A stretch of 64,000 bases of DNA, from contig JAJGOT010000470.1 of NCBI GenBank assembly GCA_022457155.1, forward strand, positions 367,001-431,000. The letters run 5' to 3'. Position 1 is the stretch's first letter; every line of letters starts with the position of its first letter. Origin of the DNA: Cladopsammia gracilis. Its lineage: Eukaryota; Cnidaria; Anthozoa; Scleractinia; Dendrophylliidae. Positions 31,610 through 43,747 of the stretch are shown here, one piece after another. The notes under the pieces were generated by a model. That model was not told the origin of the DNA. It did not search any database and was given only the letters and a program-made list of their open reading frames with translations. The position numbers were made by a program, and so were the translations under genes.

Positions 31610-32940
31610 GGCAAAGTAAAGATTCGTTCTTTTTTCCCGGCAATCTGCTTATAAAGAGATGCTTTCCAGTTAAAATTTTGCCACGAGCTTGCAACAATCT
31701 AATAATCAGAATGAAACAGGGTTATCACGTTGGAATGTTAATTTATGCTGTTTGCGAGAAAAACTGTGTTGTTTGTTACGATGCGTTTCTCGAAACTTAA
31801 TCTTGAGTTAAACTCGACAATCTAACAAGAACCGGGCAACAAATAGCACTGAGTTTGACAATTTAAAAGACATATTTAAAATAAAATATTGTTTGGTTTT
31901 CCCCGTTTCAAATAGAAAATTTTAGATTTAAATTTCCTGTGGATAACTGAAAATATTCAGCAAAAGCCCGTGCGCGCGCGTCGGCGTCACGCCATGGTCA
32001 CGCAGTTTTTTAGTCTATTTCTACCGGTTCACCTTCACCGTTTTCAGTCCAAGATAATAATTAGTCGTTTTAATTTCTTGTCTTTCACTTGTGGATTAAA
32101 AAAAAAAACGAAATCGGTAAAAAGAGTGTAAGATTATAATCTATATTGTTGAACTTTTTCCTTCTCATAAGAATAGAATCGCGTATAATTCGTCGGAGAA
32201 GGAATGGGAAAAGGATACCGGCTGCTCTTTAAAAACCAATTTCAGCAAAATTCAAAGCTGGAAATTATTTCTAGCCATATAAATGTACTTTTCTAACCTT
32301 AATGGTATTTTTATACAGTAATAATTTGAGTTTCCAGTTTCAAAGCTGATTTTATGTGACCCATTTGTCGGAGAGCAAATATGGCCATTTCAGTAAATTG
32401 TCAATTTTTGACAATCTCCAACAAAACCTAAAAGTGATTTGCCCGCAGAAGTTTTTCGATATTATGAAAATACAATACCCAGACTTTACTTAGGAATATA
32501 AAAGGTTAAAAAATTTTGACCACTTTGGCCGAAAACATCAACTGAAATTGGATAATTTTGGTAATTTTTCAGCACCACCAAACCACCCTCTTTGTTCAAA
32601 ACTATTTCTCAGCTGTTAAGCAAAATCTGCGAATAATGTTGTTATATTTTAAAAGAAGAAGGGTTGGCTAGCAAAGAAATGTTATTACATTTAAACATTC
32701 TGCTGCTTTTGATATGATCAGGGACCTGCAAAGTTGGTTAATTTTAGAAAATTCAATGGTCAAAACTGGCTCCCTGGGGGGTCAAAATTTAATTAGCTGT
32801 CACGTGATCATATGAGATTTAAAAGACAAAATAATATCGATTTGATTACTTGCTCATGACTACCTTTCACCACACCAAGTTTGAGGTAGGGTTGCTTCTG
32901 GCCATTTCCAAAAATCCTTGACTCATTCGTGGACTGGCTC
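31610..32940 (-). repeat. E2 right TIR, uninterrupted arm
   Basis: Inverted copy of 19276-19835 joined to 27463-28200. At about 32375-32390 it passes straight through the site that is occupied by BEL in the left arm. Confidence 0.85.
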
Positions 32941-33069
32941 TTAAGCCTCTTTAAAAGTTTATCCTTTTCATTTTTTTGGATTTATCAGTATTGATTGCTA
33001 TCAACTGTGATTTTTTTAAGACTCTACCATGTCATAAATTGGTCATGAATTGACCTTTGTAAAAAATTA

Positions 33070-35019
33070 GACTACGAGCAGTCTCTCTTTCCCAGCGTTA
33101 GTCCGTCGAGCGAGAAACTAAAAAACATTAGAGAACGGATAATGGACGCGCGAAACTGGGGGCGAGGCAGGCGCGCGGGAAAAGAGAGACTACAGACAAA
33201 GCCCAAGCGTTTGACTTACGCGTTGTTCTCACAACTCAAAAGTCTGATTGGTTCTTTATCGAAGATCTGTCAACAAGCGTAACGCCGCGGTGACCAGTTG
33301 TCAACACTCGAGATCAATGTCATGGCTGACAAGCTCCAGGAATGTTTATCTCGATTTCCCATTGTTCAAACCAGCGTTGAAACCAGAGCAGATCGAAGCG
33401 CTTGAAGCTCCTATCGAAGGATGCGATGCCCTCGCTATTTTGCCTACTGGGTTCGGAAAGAGCCTTATGTATCAATCGTTTTGCCAAACAAAACTCTCTT
33501 CGAACCCGAAAGCGAGTGTTCTTGTGATTTCGCCGCTCAACAGTATCGTGGTCGAACAAGTCAACGAATTAACTGAACTTAGCCTTCCTGCCATCCATTT
33601 GAAGGAGAACGACGCAGATTGCATGAAAGCCATCTCTGAAGGGAATTTTAGATTTATGTTTTGTTGTGCTGAGGCCTGTTTATCGGAGGAATTTCAAAAT
33701 TTGTTGAATCAGAAAACACAAGGCCGGATATCCAAATGGTGGTTGTTGACGAATCTCACACGATGTAAAATGGGATTGGCAGGCCTGCAGGACTCTTACC
33801 TCATGTTTTAAATGCCATTTGTTCCTTCTATAGGTTTTGAACGGGTATTCTACATTTAGCCGTTGGTTAAGGAGGATTTTTGTTTAGAATGAACTTTTAA
33901 ACCTTTCAAAAGCCGCGTGCAACGGACTAGTGGTCAAGTCTGTCGGTTGTGGTTTCCCGTGGTGTTGCGCTTGTAGATTTTGACCTCATTTTAGCGTCCC
34001 TTTTTGCCTGGCGGTTGGTGTGTTGTTTTCGCCTTTAATATTGGCATGTAGAGTTTTATGTAGGAAAGGTTTAAATTTCTCTAACTTTTCTCTCTAAAAT
34101 ACCGGAAAGGATCTGAAATGATCTGTTGGCCGTGAATGTCTTTCCTGCTATTAATGTCACGCTGGGCCCAGCTATTTTAGTTATGTCTTTGCAGGATTTT
34201 AATTTTCAGGATCCAAGCTTTATAGCAGACAGAGTTGTAACTTAATAAGCTATTCAACTTGTAGAAAGTTGAAGTTTGTCTCAGTCAAGGCTGTAATTTT
34301 AGGTTCCATTCGCTACGCTTTATAGTTGCGTGGAGCTCGCTGTTTATACTAAAAACTCCGTCGGCAATTTTGATAATCTAGTGACTGCTTCGTTTACGCC
34401 ACTATGTCATTCAAGTGTAAAATGGGGTTGGCACTCTTCCCTTATGTTTTATAAAATGCCATTTGCTCCTTCCATAGGTTTTGAGCGGGTATTCTACATT
34501 TAGCCGTTTGTTATAAAAAGGAGGATTTTAGTTTAAACTGAATTTTTAAACCTTTCAAAAGCCGCATGCAACGGACTGAAGGTCAAGTCTGTCGGTTGTG
34601 GTTTCCCGTGGTGTTGCGCTAGAATAACTTTTGAAGTTACGTCTACGGACGCGGCAAAAATCGTGGCAAGAAGGTTCCTTTGCTGGCCGGTCTACCTCTT
34701 ATGGCTTTTTTCGGATAATCGTTCGAAGAGCTCATCTCTTTCGCGGCATTTTACTCTCTTCGCGCTAAAAGGGATTTGGTTTCGGGTAGATCTCCCGCAT
34801 TGCGATGACATGTAGATTGACAGGATGTCAAAAGAAGTAAATCTGATACCGAAAAATCACTCGACCGTGAAAGTGCATTCGCTTGGGCTTTGTCTGTAGT
34901 CTCTCTTTTCCCGCGCGCCTGCCTCGCCCCCAGTTTCGCGCGGCCATTACCCGTTCGCTAATGTTTTTTAGTTTCTCGCTCGACGGACTAACGCTGGGAA
35001 AGAGAGACTGCTCGTAGTC
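33070..35019. mobile_element. E3: TA-flanked transposon with ~142-bp TIR
   Basis: GACTACGAGCAGTCTCTCTT and its inverse bound 1950 bp, with TA at 33068-33069 and 35020-35021. The TIRs (33070-33210, 34878-35019) differ at only a few bases. The interior holds a helicase fragment and a ~165-bp direct duplication (33809-33972 and 34457-34620). A related segment to 34260-34400 occurs at 57250-57380, and an isolated E3 end lies at 40797-40872. Confidence 0.85.
33248..33811 (+). pseudogene. RecQ-like helicase N-terminal fragment in E3
   Basis: The 187-residue frame has KPEQIEAL (Q-motif-like), then AILPTGFGKSLMYQ (Walker A, motif I, about residues 63-76), SVLVISPLNSIVVEQ (motif Ia) and a FMFCCAEACLSE block. 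The DESH box (motif II) is present in the next frame near 33743, so a one-base shift breaks the gene just before it. Motifs III-VI are absent. RecQ-family helicases unwind DNA 3' to 5'. Here it is probably captured cargo or an ancestral element gene, now dead. True start uncertain. Confidence 0.75.
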
Positions 35020-35192
35020 TATAAAAAATGGCTGTTGTCTCTTTATGTGTAAAAGTAGTAAACAGCAGTGAACATAATCACTTTTATCGAGATCATAACA
35101 TAATAAAAGAAGATAAATATTAACTATACCCATTGGAATATCTGTATAATAACGGACTTTTTATTCAATTACTGGAGAGAAAGAGTACTTAC

Positions 35193-35313
35193 AGTTGTCC
35201 AACATTTGCCGGCAATGGTCCTGGCACAGATGACAGCTGCTTCCCTGAACATTTGACGTCTATCAAGGATCGATCAAATCTATAGGGTACACAGTAACAT
35301 GGCCTGGGACATG
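35193..35313 (-). CDS. Host exon encoding an LRR N-terminal cap (LRRNT)
   Basis: On the minus strand an acceptor TTCAG at 35314-35318 and a donor GTAAGT at 35187-35192 bracket 121 nt. Read from phase 1, the exon gives CPRPCYC, then DVKCSGKQLSSVP and LPANVGQL: the CPxxCxC cluster and following VxCxxxxLxxVP of an LRRNT domain, capping extracellular leucine-rich repeats. The next LRR exon should lie at lower coordinates, but that side is occupied by E3 and E2 within this window. The open reading is too short for standard ORF calling. The gene identity is unknown. Confidence 0.75.
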
Positions 35314-35319
35314 CTGAAT

Positions 35320-36904
35320 AAAGAGGACAAATGAAAATATGTTAGTCATCGTTTAACACACAACATGGAACAGTGATATATACGTATGCTGTAAAAGCTC
35401 TATTCCCCCTCCCATTCGGCTCTATTAAGCTGCCCCCTTAAATAGGCCACACCCTTAGATTTCAAATTTGTAGTAACGACCTTTCTTCTCCTTATCAAGT
35501 CCCATCCTCCCAATAAAGTGGTATAAACTAACAAAGTGGTTTATATTGTCGAAAACCCCACAAGAGGACACCGAAACTCCAACTTTGGTTTCTTGACGTA
35601 AGTAGAGGTTTTAGTTCGTTTATGGAAAAAAGGTCATTAATGTCCCCTAACTAGTGCGTGGGGGGGGGGGGGGGGGGGGGGGGGAGTTCGTGTTACTCTG
35701 ACTTTTCCTTTATTTGCGTGTTATATTTCACACGTGATATTAGAATGATATATTTCACACTGCCGCACCCAAAGTTCTGTCGAATAACCTCTTCCCATGC
35801 AAGAGGTGATACCAGTATTTACATTCACATATATGTTTAAAAGGTGTCAAATTTATGTTTTATAGTATAGGAAATCACTCGAGTTCGAGAGCAATTCGTC
35901 ATTAGTGGGTACTCGTGAATTAAGTAGAATGTCAAAAATTCGAACTCTCAGAGAAATGCGAGCGCTTAATGGCTGATCAAGTTCATTATAAATCGTAAGA
36001 ATTTAGCTGCTCCATACACGCAGTTGGATCCGAGCTCTATTTCTCATAGATGCACAGCTAGAAAGTATAGAGCACTGGTATCCTGGATGTTGCTAACTGC
36101 TTTTTTAAAACTTGAGTCGGAGAAATTTAGACGTCCGAAGAATGTAGCGTTTCCCGGACAATTTCACTTCTATGTGGTAAGATTCCTCCAGCAGTGCTAT
36201 GCTTTTGTTTGATAGAAGTTAAACAGTAGCAGAGAAGAAGTGACGATGGATACAGAAAAAAATAAAATATTAAATGCTCTTCAAAAGAGTGTCATAAAAA
36301 GGAGAAAAAAAGAGAAACGATTTCACACTTTAAAGCATATAGAACACTTCCGCCAGAGTTAAGTTATTCTTTTTCTTTTTAAAACGAAGTGGTAAGCGAA
36401 TTAAAAAAAAACTGAATTGCTGAATTGTTAAAGAAATATCAGCCGAAACGTGTACAGTTTTTCATTAAACCAGGTTTGTCAAAACAAAACGTTTCCATAA
36501 TCAAAAAGATACAAAAATTACTGGATATATTACCCAAAGTTTCCTTCACTCGTGAAATATATGTTAGTTCTGTTTGTCTATATAGCTAATCAAAGTAAAG
36601 TTTAGATTTCCAGACCGCCATTATAGTCAAGTTTGTGTTCATTGTAGAATGGTTATGTCTATGCGAGTCGTTTTGGATGGTCATGGTTTTGCGACTTGGC
36701 TTGGCGTAAGTACGGCGAATGAAAAGGAAGAAGAGGAACTCTTATCCTAAAAGAAGATGATGTAAGAGAAAATGTAATTGTAAAATAGTGTTTTTTTGTC
36801 CATTATTCAGGCTATACCACTGTTTGCTGAAGTATTGTAAATGTACCGCAGTGTTTTTGTTCAATATAAAGTATAATTATATAGATAATAATTATATAAT
36901 TATA
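35320..36904. other. Probable host intron, unassigned
   Basis: Low-complexity AT tracts (36877-36915), a 25-base G-run at 35660-35684, and no recognisable gene. Confidence 0.35.
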
Positions 36905-37230
36905 TAATTATATAGATAGGCTTAGCCTAACAGCGGAGCTCTCTGAACAGAAACGATAATGATAAGCTTAACTTGGGTGAAAGGTCGGAAGCACAAGAAA
37001 AATTAGAATTAAGATTGACGACCAGACTATTTTTCAATTTTAGCAATTCTCAAAAACAGTAAGCGTATAACCCGGCCGTCTGCACAGTACATTTAGACTG
37101 CACAAATTCCACAATAGCTCACAAAACAACATTTTGTCGGTCTAGAATAACTATGACTAATTTCCGAATAAAATACATCTGTTGCGTTTGGAAAATTACC
37201 CGAGAAACTGATTTGGAAATGATGAGTTGC
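36905..37230 (+). repeat. Diverged third copy of E4 TIR inner end
   Basis: GGTGAAAGGT-GGAAGCACAAG, TTTTAGCAATTCTCAAAAACAG and GTCTGCACAGTACATTT occur in the same order as at 46850-46960 and, inverted, at 40190-40290. Confidence 0.6.
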
Positions 37231-37319
37231 CAGTAGCTCAATTATGAGAGTCACAAGCTTCACAAACATTCGGATGACACCGGGAGAAATCAATTTGCGA
37301 CTGTGTTGTGATGTCATTC

Positions 37320-39078
37320 CTTATGTCCCTTACAGTGGCCCGACAGTTCTCGGTGCCACTGTGAAAAGTTGCTTTATTTCGAAAAACCCATAATTTTGCC
37401 ATAAGTATGGTCTTAATGAAAAAGCGCGCTCGCATGTCATTCTCGTCGTAAGCAGAAGTCCATATGTAAAAGAAAATAGTCTTAACATTAACTAAAAACC
37501 TAGTATTGAGTAGTGCCGATAGGGTGGGAGTGAAAACACCCCACACCCGTCCACAGGTTCAAATTTTAATCTAGCTTGGAAAGGCGTGGTAACCAGTTAT
37601 CCGGTTTCACATCTGCATTACCATTGCTAGACCAGACACCCAAGATTCGCATTCTTGACACCGACGTCAGGCCATAAGGATTGTCCGCATGTGAGCACCA
37701 AGCTCCTAACCTCATGGCATTTAATTTAGTCCCTGTACCTCGTATTTGTAAAGTGAGGTAAACAATATGTCTTAAGAAAAAATGTGGCAAATTTTAAAAC
37801 GCTTTCCTCAGGCTTCTGGAAGGAGAAAACCTTCAATAATATCATCCTTTCTCACACTGGTAGCCAAAACATCTGCGCATACAATGTACAAAAGTGGAGA
37901 CTGGGTATCTCCCTGCTTCCCCCGCTCCCCCCCCCCCCCCCCCCCCCCCACTCGAGTGGAATTTCTTTGGTCAAAAAACCATTACAATGACAGTATAATG
38001 TAGACATCCACTGCTGGAAATTGGGGCCAAATCCAAAACGACTCAAAACATTGGTAAAAAGTTTACCAATGTTTCTCTACCCTATCAAAGGCTTTCTCTT
38101 GATCAATATTCAGCAAGATACCAGTTTCATTGGTAATATTTATATAATCTAGAGTGTCACGCAAGGGAAATAAATTCTCAAAAATCGTCCTACCTGGGAC
38201 GGAACAAGTTTGATCTTCTTGAATAATCGAGGGTGGTAACACTTTTGAAAGTCTGTTTGTAAGAGCTTTTGAACAAATTTTGTAATCAACATCGAGTAGC
38301 GAAATGGCTGGGTCACCAATTTTTGAGGTTTTTTCTATCATCTTTCTTGTAAAGTAATCTAGTCACGCTTCCTTGCATTGAATCACTGAAAGAATTATTT
38401 TCCAAACTAAATAGGGCCAAAAAGATCCCAGAATTTAGCGTAAAATTCTTGAGGTAATCCGTCTGAACCGGGGGGTTTCCCTGAAGAAAGTCCACGCATT
38501 GCGTGGGTAATTTTAGCCAAAGATAAAACTGATTCTTCGCAGGGTAAAATTTCGCTCTCACTTAATCTGTTTTCAAGTTTGCTCAAAAATTAGGTTTGGA
38601 CTGTTAAATTAACAGGTTCTTGCGAGTACAAATTACGGTAAAAAATCGAAATGAGCCAGAGTCTTGTGAAAAGACTTTAACACCGGCAGAGTTATAAATA
38701 GAATGAACAGTATTTTTATGAGCCGTGTTCCTTCGAGCGTAAAAAAAAATTTGGTAGGTTTTTCACCTTCTTCAAGCCATTTGACTCTGCTACCAATTTG
38801 GTTTCCTCTCATTTGGGATAAATTAACGGCTCGAATTTCTCTTTCAAGCGTTTCTATGGTGGTTTTCGCTGAGTTACACCCTTCAATAAGAGCCCGTTTT
38901 GCTTCGATCAAAGAAATTATAGTTGCGTGGCCTTATCGCGATTAAATATGCGTTGTTTACTTCGACCAAAATCTATAGCAGCTAATGTTATAGATTCTTC
39001 AAGAAAATCCCACCAAGCTTGAATGGAATTAAATGCTTCCCGGTACAATACATGTTTCTTAATAATTTCTGAGATCAT
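37320..39078 (-). pseudogene. L1/Tx1-like LINE reverse transcriptase remnant
   Basis: Minus-strand pieces give, in order: KWLEEGEKPTKFFF (near 38800), PAISLLDVDYKICSKALTNRL and NIDQEKAFDRV (RT motifs 1-A, 38100-38290), FGFGPNFQQWMSTLY (about 38030), a broken RQGD motif B around a 23-base C-run at 37927-37949, and ILGVWSSNGN with NWLPRLSKL (37570-37690). The family copies RNA by target-primed reverse transcription. Frameshifts and the lost motif show it is dead. The endonuclease half is missing at the E4 junction. Left limit approximate. Confidence 0.75.
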
Positions 39079-39079
39079 A

Positions 39080-40345
39080 GCGGAGCACTTGCCAGGCCGA
39101 AGGCCTGGCTGCGCAGCCCCATACTCACAGAACCAGAACCTGTGCCCTTCATTTTTCATGGTCATGGCTAGCGGAATGTTTCGCGGGCGCGCGTGTGCCC
39201 GCCTTCCGTCCGCCGTCGCGCAGGACCGGACTACTGAAGCTCCGCCGTCGCGCAGGACTAGCTCGCGGGCGCGTATGACGTCGCAAAACATTCGCGCACG
39301 ACGTCATGTTGAAACCAAGGCGAGGCTTTGTTTTTCGCGCGGTTACACGGCCGAATGTCACGTCAGCAAGAAAAACACTTTGATGTTTTGCTGTGAATTT
39401 ACTAAGCGGAGAAAACCGTTTAAATTAAAGGCGTTATTTCCCTGAATATTTCGCGGTTTGCTACTCAAGACAAGGATACTAATTAAGGGATACTCAGAAG
39501 CCGCTTTAGTGGAAAAAGACGAGCTTTCAGGGATAAAATCTTGCTTCAAGGAACTTCATGTATTACGTTTTTATCAAATGCGGGAGATGTTTGTTTTCTA
39601 CGGATTTCAGAACCAGAAGCGGAGATTTGAATTTCCAAGCAAGCGAGGGACTTAATGGTAAAACAGATTACAGTTTTCGATGAGAATTTATGTTGATATC
39701 AATCTGTGAGTGACTTTTTATTGGTGTTATTGTTAGTTTTGGAGAATCGATTTTAAAACGTGCTTAAATTCAGTTGTATCGATGTCTTGAATTTCATCAA
39801 AGAAAGCTTGAACTCGATGAGCTATAATTAAATGGTACGCGTTTTGCTTTTAAACGTAAACTAATGGAGATTTGAATAATTTTTTTCGAAAGAAGATTGT
39901 GTTGTCCATTTTTATGTGTTTGTTCATTCATTAGATAGTTTGAAAAGCGATTTTATGTAAACAAAACAAGACTTTGATTTTATAGTACAGTTCTATCTTC
40001 ACTCGCATCGCCTTATGCGAATATGTTTGTGTATTTTTGAAATTTTTGATTTTCAAATCAGTTTCTCGGGCAATTTTTGACAAACAAAAACTGTATTTTA
40101 TTCGGAAACTAGTGGTACTAGTTATTCTAGACAGAGAAAAGTTGTTTTTGTGAACTTTTGTACGGTCTATAAAAATGTACTGTGCAGACGGTCGCGTAGT
40201 ACTGTTTTTGAGAATTGCTAAAATTGAAAATAGCCCCTTCGTCAATCTTAATTCTTGTGCTTCCAACCTTTCACCTTAGTTAAGTTTCACCTTAGTTAAG
40301 CTTGTTCAAAGTGCGACGCTGTTAGGCTTGGGCTATCTATATATA
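39080..40345 (-). repeat. E4 left inverted arm
   Basis: Includes a CpG-rich end (39160-39320) and ends at the GGCTTGGGCTATCTATATATA block that is inverted at 46785. Confidence 0.75.
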
Positions 40346-40796
40346 TTACAACATAGCTGTTAAACTCATCGCTACACACAGACTACCCGAATTAGAACCA
40401 AAAATACTATTTCCTTGGCTATAAGGAGCACATCAAATAGTTTTAGACGAATCTACACCAAATGGACCAGGATTAGTCTCAAATCTCGCGAAAGATCAAT
40501 AGCTTCAAATTTTATTCTATGATTTGCAGTCTCATATGTCATTTTTCCCATACATGCAGTTATTTCTTCATATTGACCTTTCAGTCTCCCTGACAAGAAC
40601 AATTATTTACGAATATAAATATAATATATTTGTCTGTGTTTTAAAATAGTCTTTTTTAGGGGTCAAAAAAAGCTTGGGCCACGCGCGCCAAGATTGGTCT
40701 TTTTTAGGGGTTTAATTCAAAATATCCGACGAGCATCCGCCCCTTTCATACGGGAGTCCCTCCGCCCCCCCCCCCCCCCCCCCCCCCCGGGGCCTC

Positions 40797-40872
40797 GCCA
40801 TTATCCGCTCGCTAATGTCTTTCGTTTCTCGCTCGACGGACTAAGCTGGGTAGGAGAGACTGCTCGTAGTCT
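40797..40872. repeat. Isolated E3 terminal fragment
   Basis: CGCTCGACGGACTAAGCTGG through GAGAGACTGCTCGTAGTCTA matches the right end of E3 (34945-35021). It follows a 24-base C-run at 40765-40788. Confidence 0.7.
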
Positions 40873-41271
40873 AATATCTGTCATGTTTGATATTTTTTTG
40901 CCTCGCGAGACAAATTCCTCATCGTGTGCGGGCGCCGCGAGAATCTGGCTGAGCCAAATTAATCGATTAGCCAATAAAATTGCATGGCGAGCTCACGTGA
41001 TTTCAAGCTCAACATTCAAGATGACGGACAGGAGTGTTTTGTTTGGGACAAATGCATTGATATGACTCTAAGTCATACCAAGGGTAAAACACACAAAACC
41101 CCTCCCCCCCCCCCCCTTTCCTGGCGCGCCCCTCGCGTTCTCGCGCGCTTTCCCCTTCGAACGCTTGCCACGCAGGCTACTGTACTGAGCCGTTAGAAAA
41201 GAAGCATATAGAACCAAGCGGTAAAGTGGTCCATGGCCAAAAAAGGCAGGTTTCAATGATGCTGAAAAGAA

Positions 41272-42336
41272 ATGATAATCTGTCCAAACAAGTCTGGTTG
41301 CCCTTTTCGCCCTATTGTTTCGTCTGTAAACACTTATAACTATAACCTTGCATCTTATCTTGTACGCGTTCTTCAACCTTTCTCCACCAACCGGTTTACA
41401 GTAAAGGATTCTTTTAGTTTTGCTGAATGGGCCAAGTCATATAATCACAACAACGAGTTCATGTGCTCCTTTGATGTTAGCTCGCTGTTCACCAACGTTA
41501 CACTTGATGAGACAATACAGATCTGTTTAGACAAATTATATGCCTTATACCTAATCTTCCTATTTTACCTCGCCCTGTTTTGAAAAATCTACTTGTTTTT
41601 GCCACCAAGAGGAGCCATTTTGTTTTTGATAGCCAGTACTATGATCAGGTTGACGGTGTTGCCATGGGCTCTCCTTTGGGCCCGGTTTTAGCAAATATAT
41701 TTATGTGTCATTTTGAGGACAAGTGGGTGATGGATAACAGCGATTGTCCTACTGTCTGGTTTAGATACGTTGATGACACTTTCACCTTATTTCGCAACAA
41801 AGGCACAGCTATTAAATTTCTTCATTATCTAAACATCCGGCATGTGAACATTCAATTTACCATAGAATTTGAACAGAACCAAGAAATTATATTCCTTGAT
41901 GTCTCCGTCAAACGCCATAACAACTCCTTTTCAACATCCATCTACCGCAAGAAAACTTTCACTGGACTTTATACTAAATGGGACTCATTCACACCTCGAA
42001 AGTACAAGATTAACCTCATCCGAACACTCACGTATCGCTGTCTCCGCATCTATTCCTCACCCTCTTTGTTGCACTCTGCCTTAGATGATCTGAAGAATCT
42101 TTTGTCACGCAATGGTTACCCCCGGGGTATTATTACTTACAACATGAACGATGTTGTGACCAGAAGCCGAAACAAGTCAAAAGATCCTGTCACTACGGTA
42201 CCCAAAAGAGATGTTTTCATCGTTTTACCTTATCTAGGGTTCCACAGTAAAGTCGTTACACAGCAACTTAAATCCTATATCTGCAAGTTCTATGGTTGTT
42301 TTAACCTTAGAATTATTTTTCGAAACAGTCGCCGGA
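41272..42336 (+). pseudogene. PLE1 reverse transcriptase domain
   Basis: CPFRPIVSSVNTYNYNLA and FDVSSLFTNVTLDET (motif A) lie in the first frame. After a one-base shift near 41540 come GVAMGSPLGPVLANIFM (motif B) and FRYVDDTFTLF (catalytic YVDD), then FLDVSVKRH, the YRKKTFTGLYTKWDS block and a thumb ending in NSRRI. These are signature PLE RT motifs. The frame is then cut by the TTAA insertion exactly at ATTAA. Apart from the shift the RT is well preserved. Confidence 0.85.
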
Positions 42337-43028
42337 TTAACCCTATTCAGACAGGGGGGGGGGGGGGGGGGGGCGGAAAGTGCCCGCGCCGACATTGAAC
42401 GTTTATAACTTCTAAGCCTTTCTACCAACAGCCTTGAAACTTCTCGACTTTTCATAAAATTTATCTGTGAACATTTTGGCAGAAAGAATGTTGTCAAAGA
42501 ATATTTGACGTTGCCATGGCAACCACATTTTGACGGATGCTTTTTGCTCATTTTGAGAGATGAGTATTTCCTCTGTTTATTTTATGTTATTCTGTTTTAC
42601 ACTGATCTTTATTATGGAATTAAACACCAAATGATGCATTGTTGTCTTCCTTGATCCAAAATTAAAAAAAGTAAGGAGGCGTTTCCATGGTAACCGTAGT
42701 TAAAGAGGCTTTTTTGTAGTACTTTCAAATTTCACTTTTTTCTACCTTTTATCGCATATTTTTTTGTTTTTGTTTTTTACTCTTTGCTTGATTTAAATGT
42801 TAATCTTTTAATTTTGAGTGATTTTGGGTATTTTTAGCGCATATTCCGTGCTCAGGATACTATTCCAAATCCAAGATGGCGGATCCAAGATGGCGGCGAT
42901 GTTGTTTTTTCTTTATTTTTTGTTATTTTAGCTTTATTTATTTTTTATGTATTTTTTTAGAATAAATACAATTAATAATTAAATAGATACTTTATAATTC
43001 TTTTTCTTTATTAGCTTAACTATTTTTA

Positions 43029-43570
43029 CATTCCCTTCTCCTCCTCTCATATCGTACCGCCGATGCAACAACCTGCGTGACATTTTAGTCAGAGCCAAAC
43101 ACCGCAGACCACCCCCCCAAACACCAGGAGCTTTCCGCTGTAACAGAAATAGGTGCAAAACGTGTCCTTTTATCTCAGAGGGAACCACGTTTTACACCTT
43201 TTTCTCTACAAACGAACAACAACGAATACGACACCACATCTCTTGCTCATCTACGAATCTCATATATATGATACAGTGCTGCAGATGCAAAGTACAATAC
43301 ATAGGAGAGACTAAACGACATCTCAGCGACAGATTTGGCGAACACAGACGCGCAATCGAAAAAGCCATTAACCAACATCACATTCATCAGCCTACCGCCG
43401 TTTCAGATCACTTTACTCTTCCTGGCCATTCAATCAATGACATAGAACTCATTCCCCTTGAACTCATTAACTCTGACAGAGACGCCATTCGTAAGGCCAG
43501 AGAAGCATTTTTAATTTCCAAGGGCAAGACTCTTGAACCCTATGGGATGAACAGACGCGATGAAACTTAA
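43029..43570 (+). pseudogene. PLE2 linker and GIY-YIG endonuclease
   Basis: The frame is open upstream of the first ATG (43268), through a linker with FRCNRNRCKTCPFI (Cys knuckle-like) and ISCSSTNLIYMIQCCRC, then YIGETKRHLSDRFGEHRR, HFTLPGHS, a KAREAFLIS block and a normal stop at MNRRDET. The module is intact as far as it goes, but the RT is missing through 5' truncation, so no full protein could be made. It resembles the copy at 6267-6656. Confidence 0.85.
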
Positions 43571-43705
43571 TATATTTCTATTTTTATAATAGCTTTTGTA
43601 AACGTTTCTACTGTTTATTTTTGTTAACCAATCATATTTAATCTTTCATTTGAATCATTTTATATCTTGTAACCGTTTTATTCCATTTTTACTTAGCTCT
43701 TTGTA

Positions 43706-43747
43706 GCCCCTGATGAAGGTTAGTTTTGCCTAACCGAAATATTGGGC
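43706..43747 (+). ncRNA. Hammerhead-ribozyme-like motif of PLE2
   Basis: GCCC pairs with the terminal GGGC as helix I. The core is the consensus CUGAUGA, then one extra A; helix II GGUUAG/CUAACC has a 6-nt loop; then GAAA, palindrome AUAU and cleavage triplet AUU. All conserved core bases are present. Confidence 0.75.

Larger units (their letters stand above)
19276..32940. mobile_element. E2: TTAA-flanked transposon with ~1.3-kb TIRs, split by BEL
   Basis: GAGCCAGTCCACGAATGAGT at 19276 and its inverse ending at 32940 are flanked by TTAA (19272-19275 and 32941-32944). The left arm is 19276-19835 plus 27463-28200; the right arm is about 31610-32940. Without the 7.6-kb retrotransposon the element would be about 6.0 kb. 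The core (28200-31600) holds MITEs, a foldback element and short coding-like segments, but no transposase that I can identify. Confidence 0.8.
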
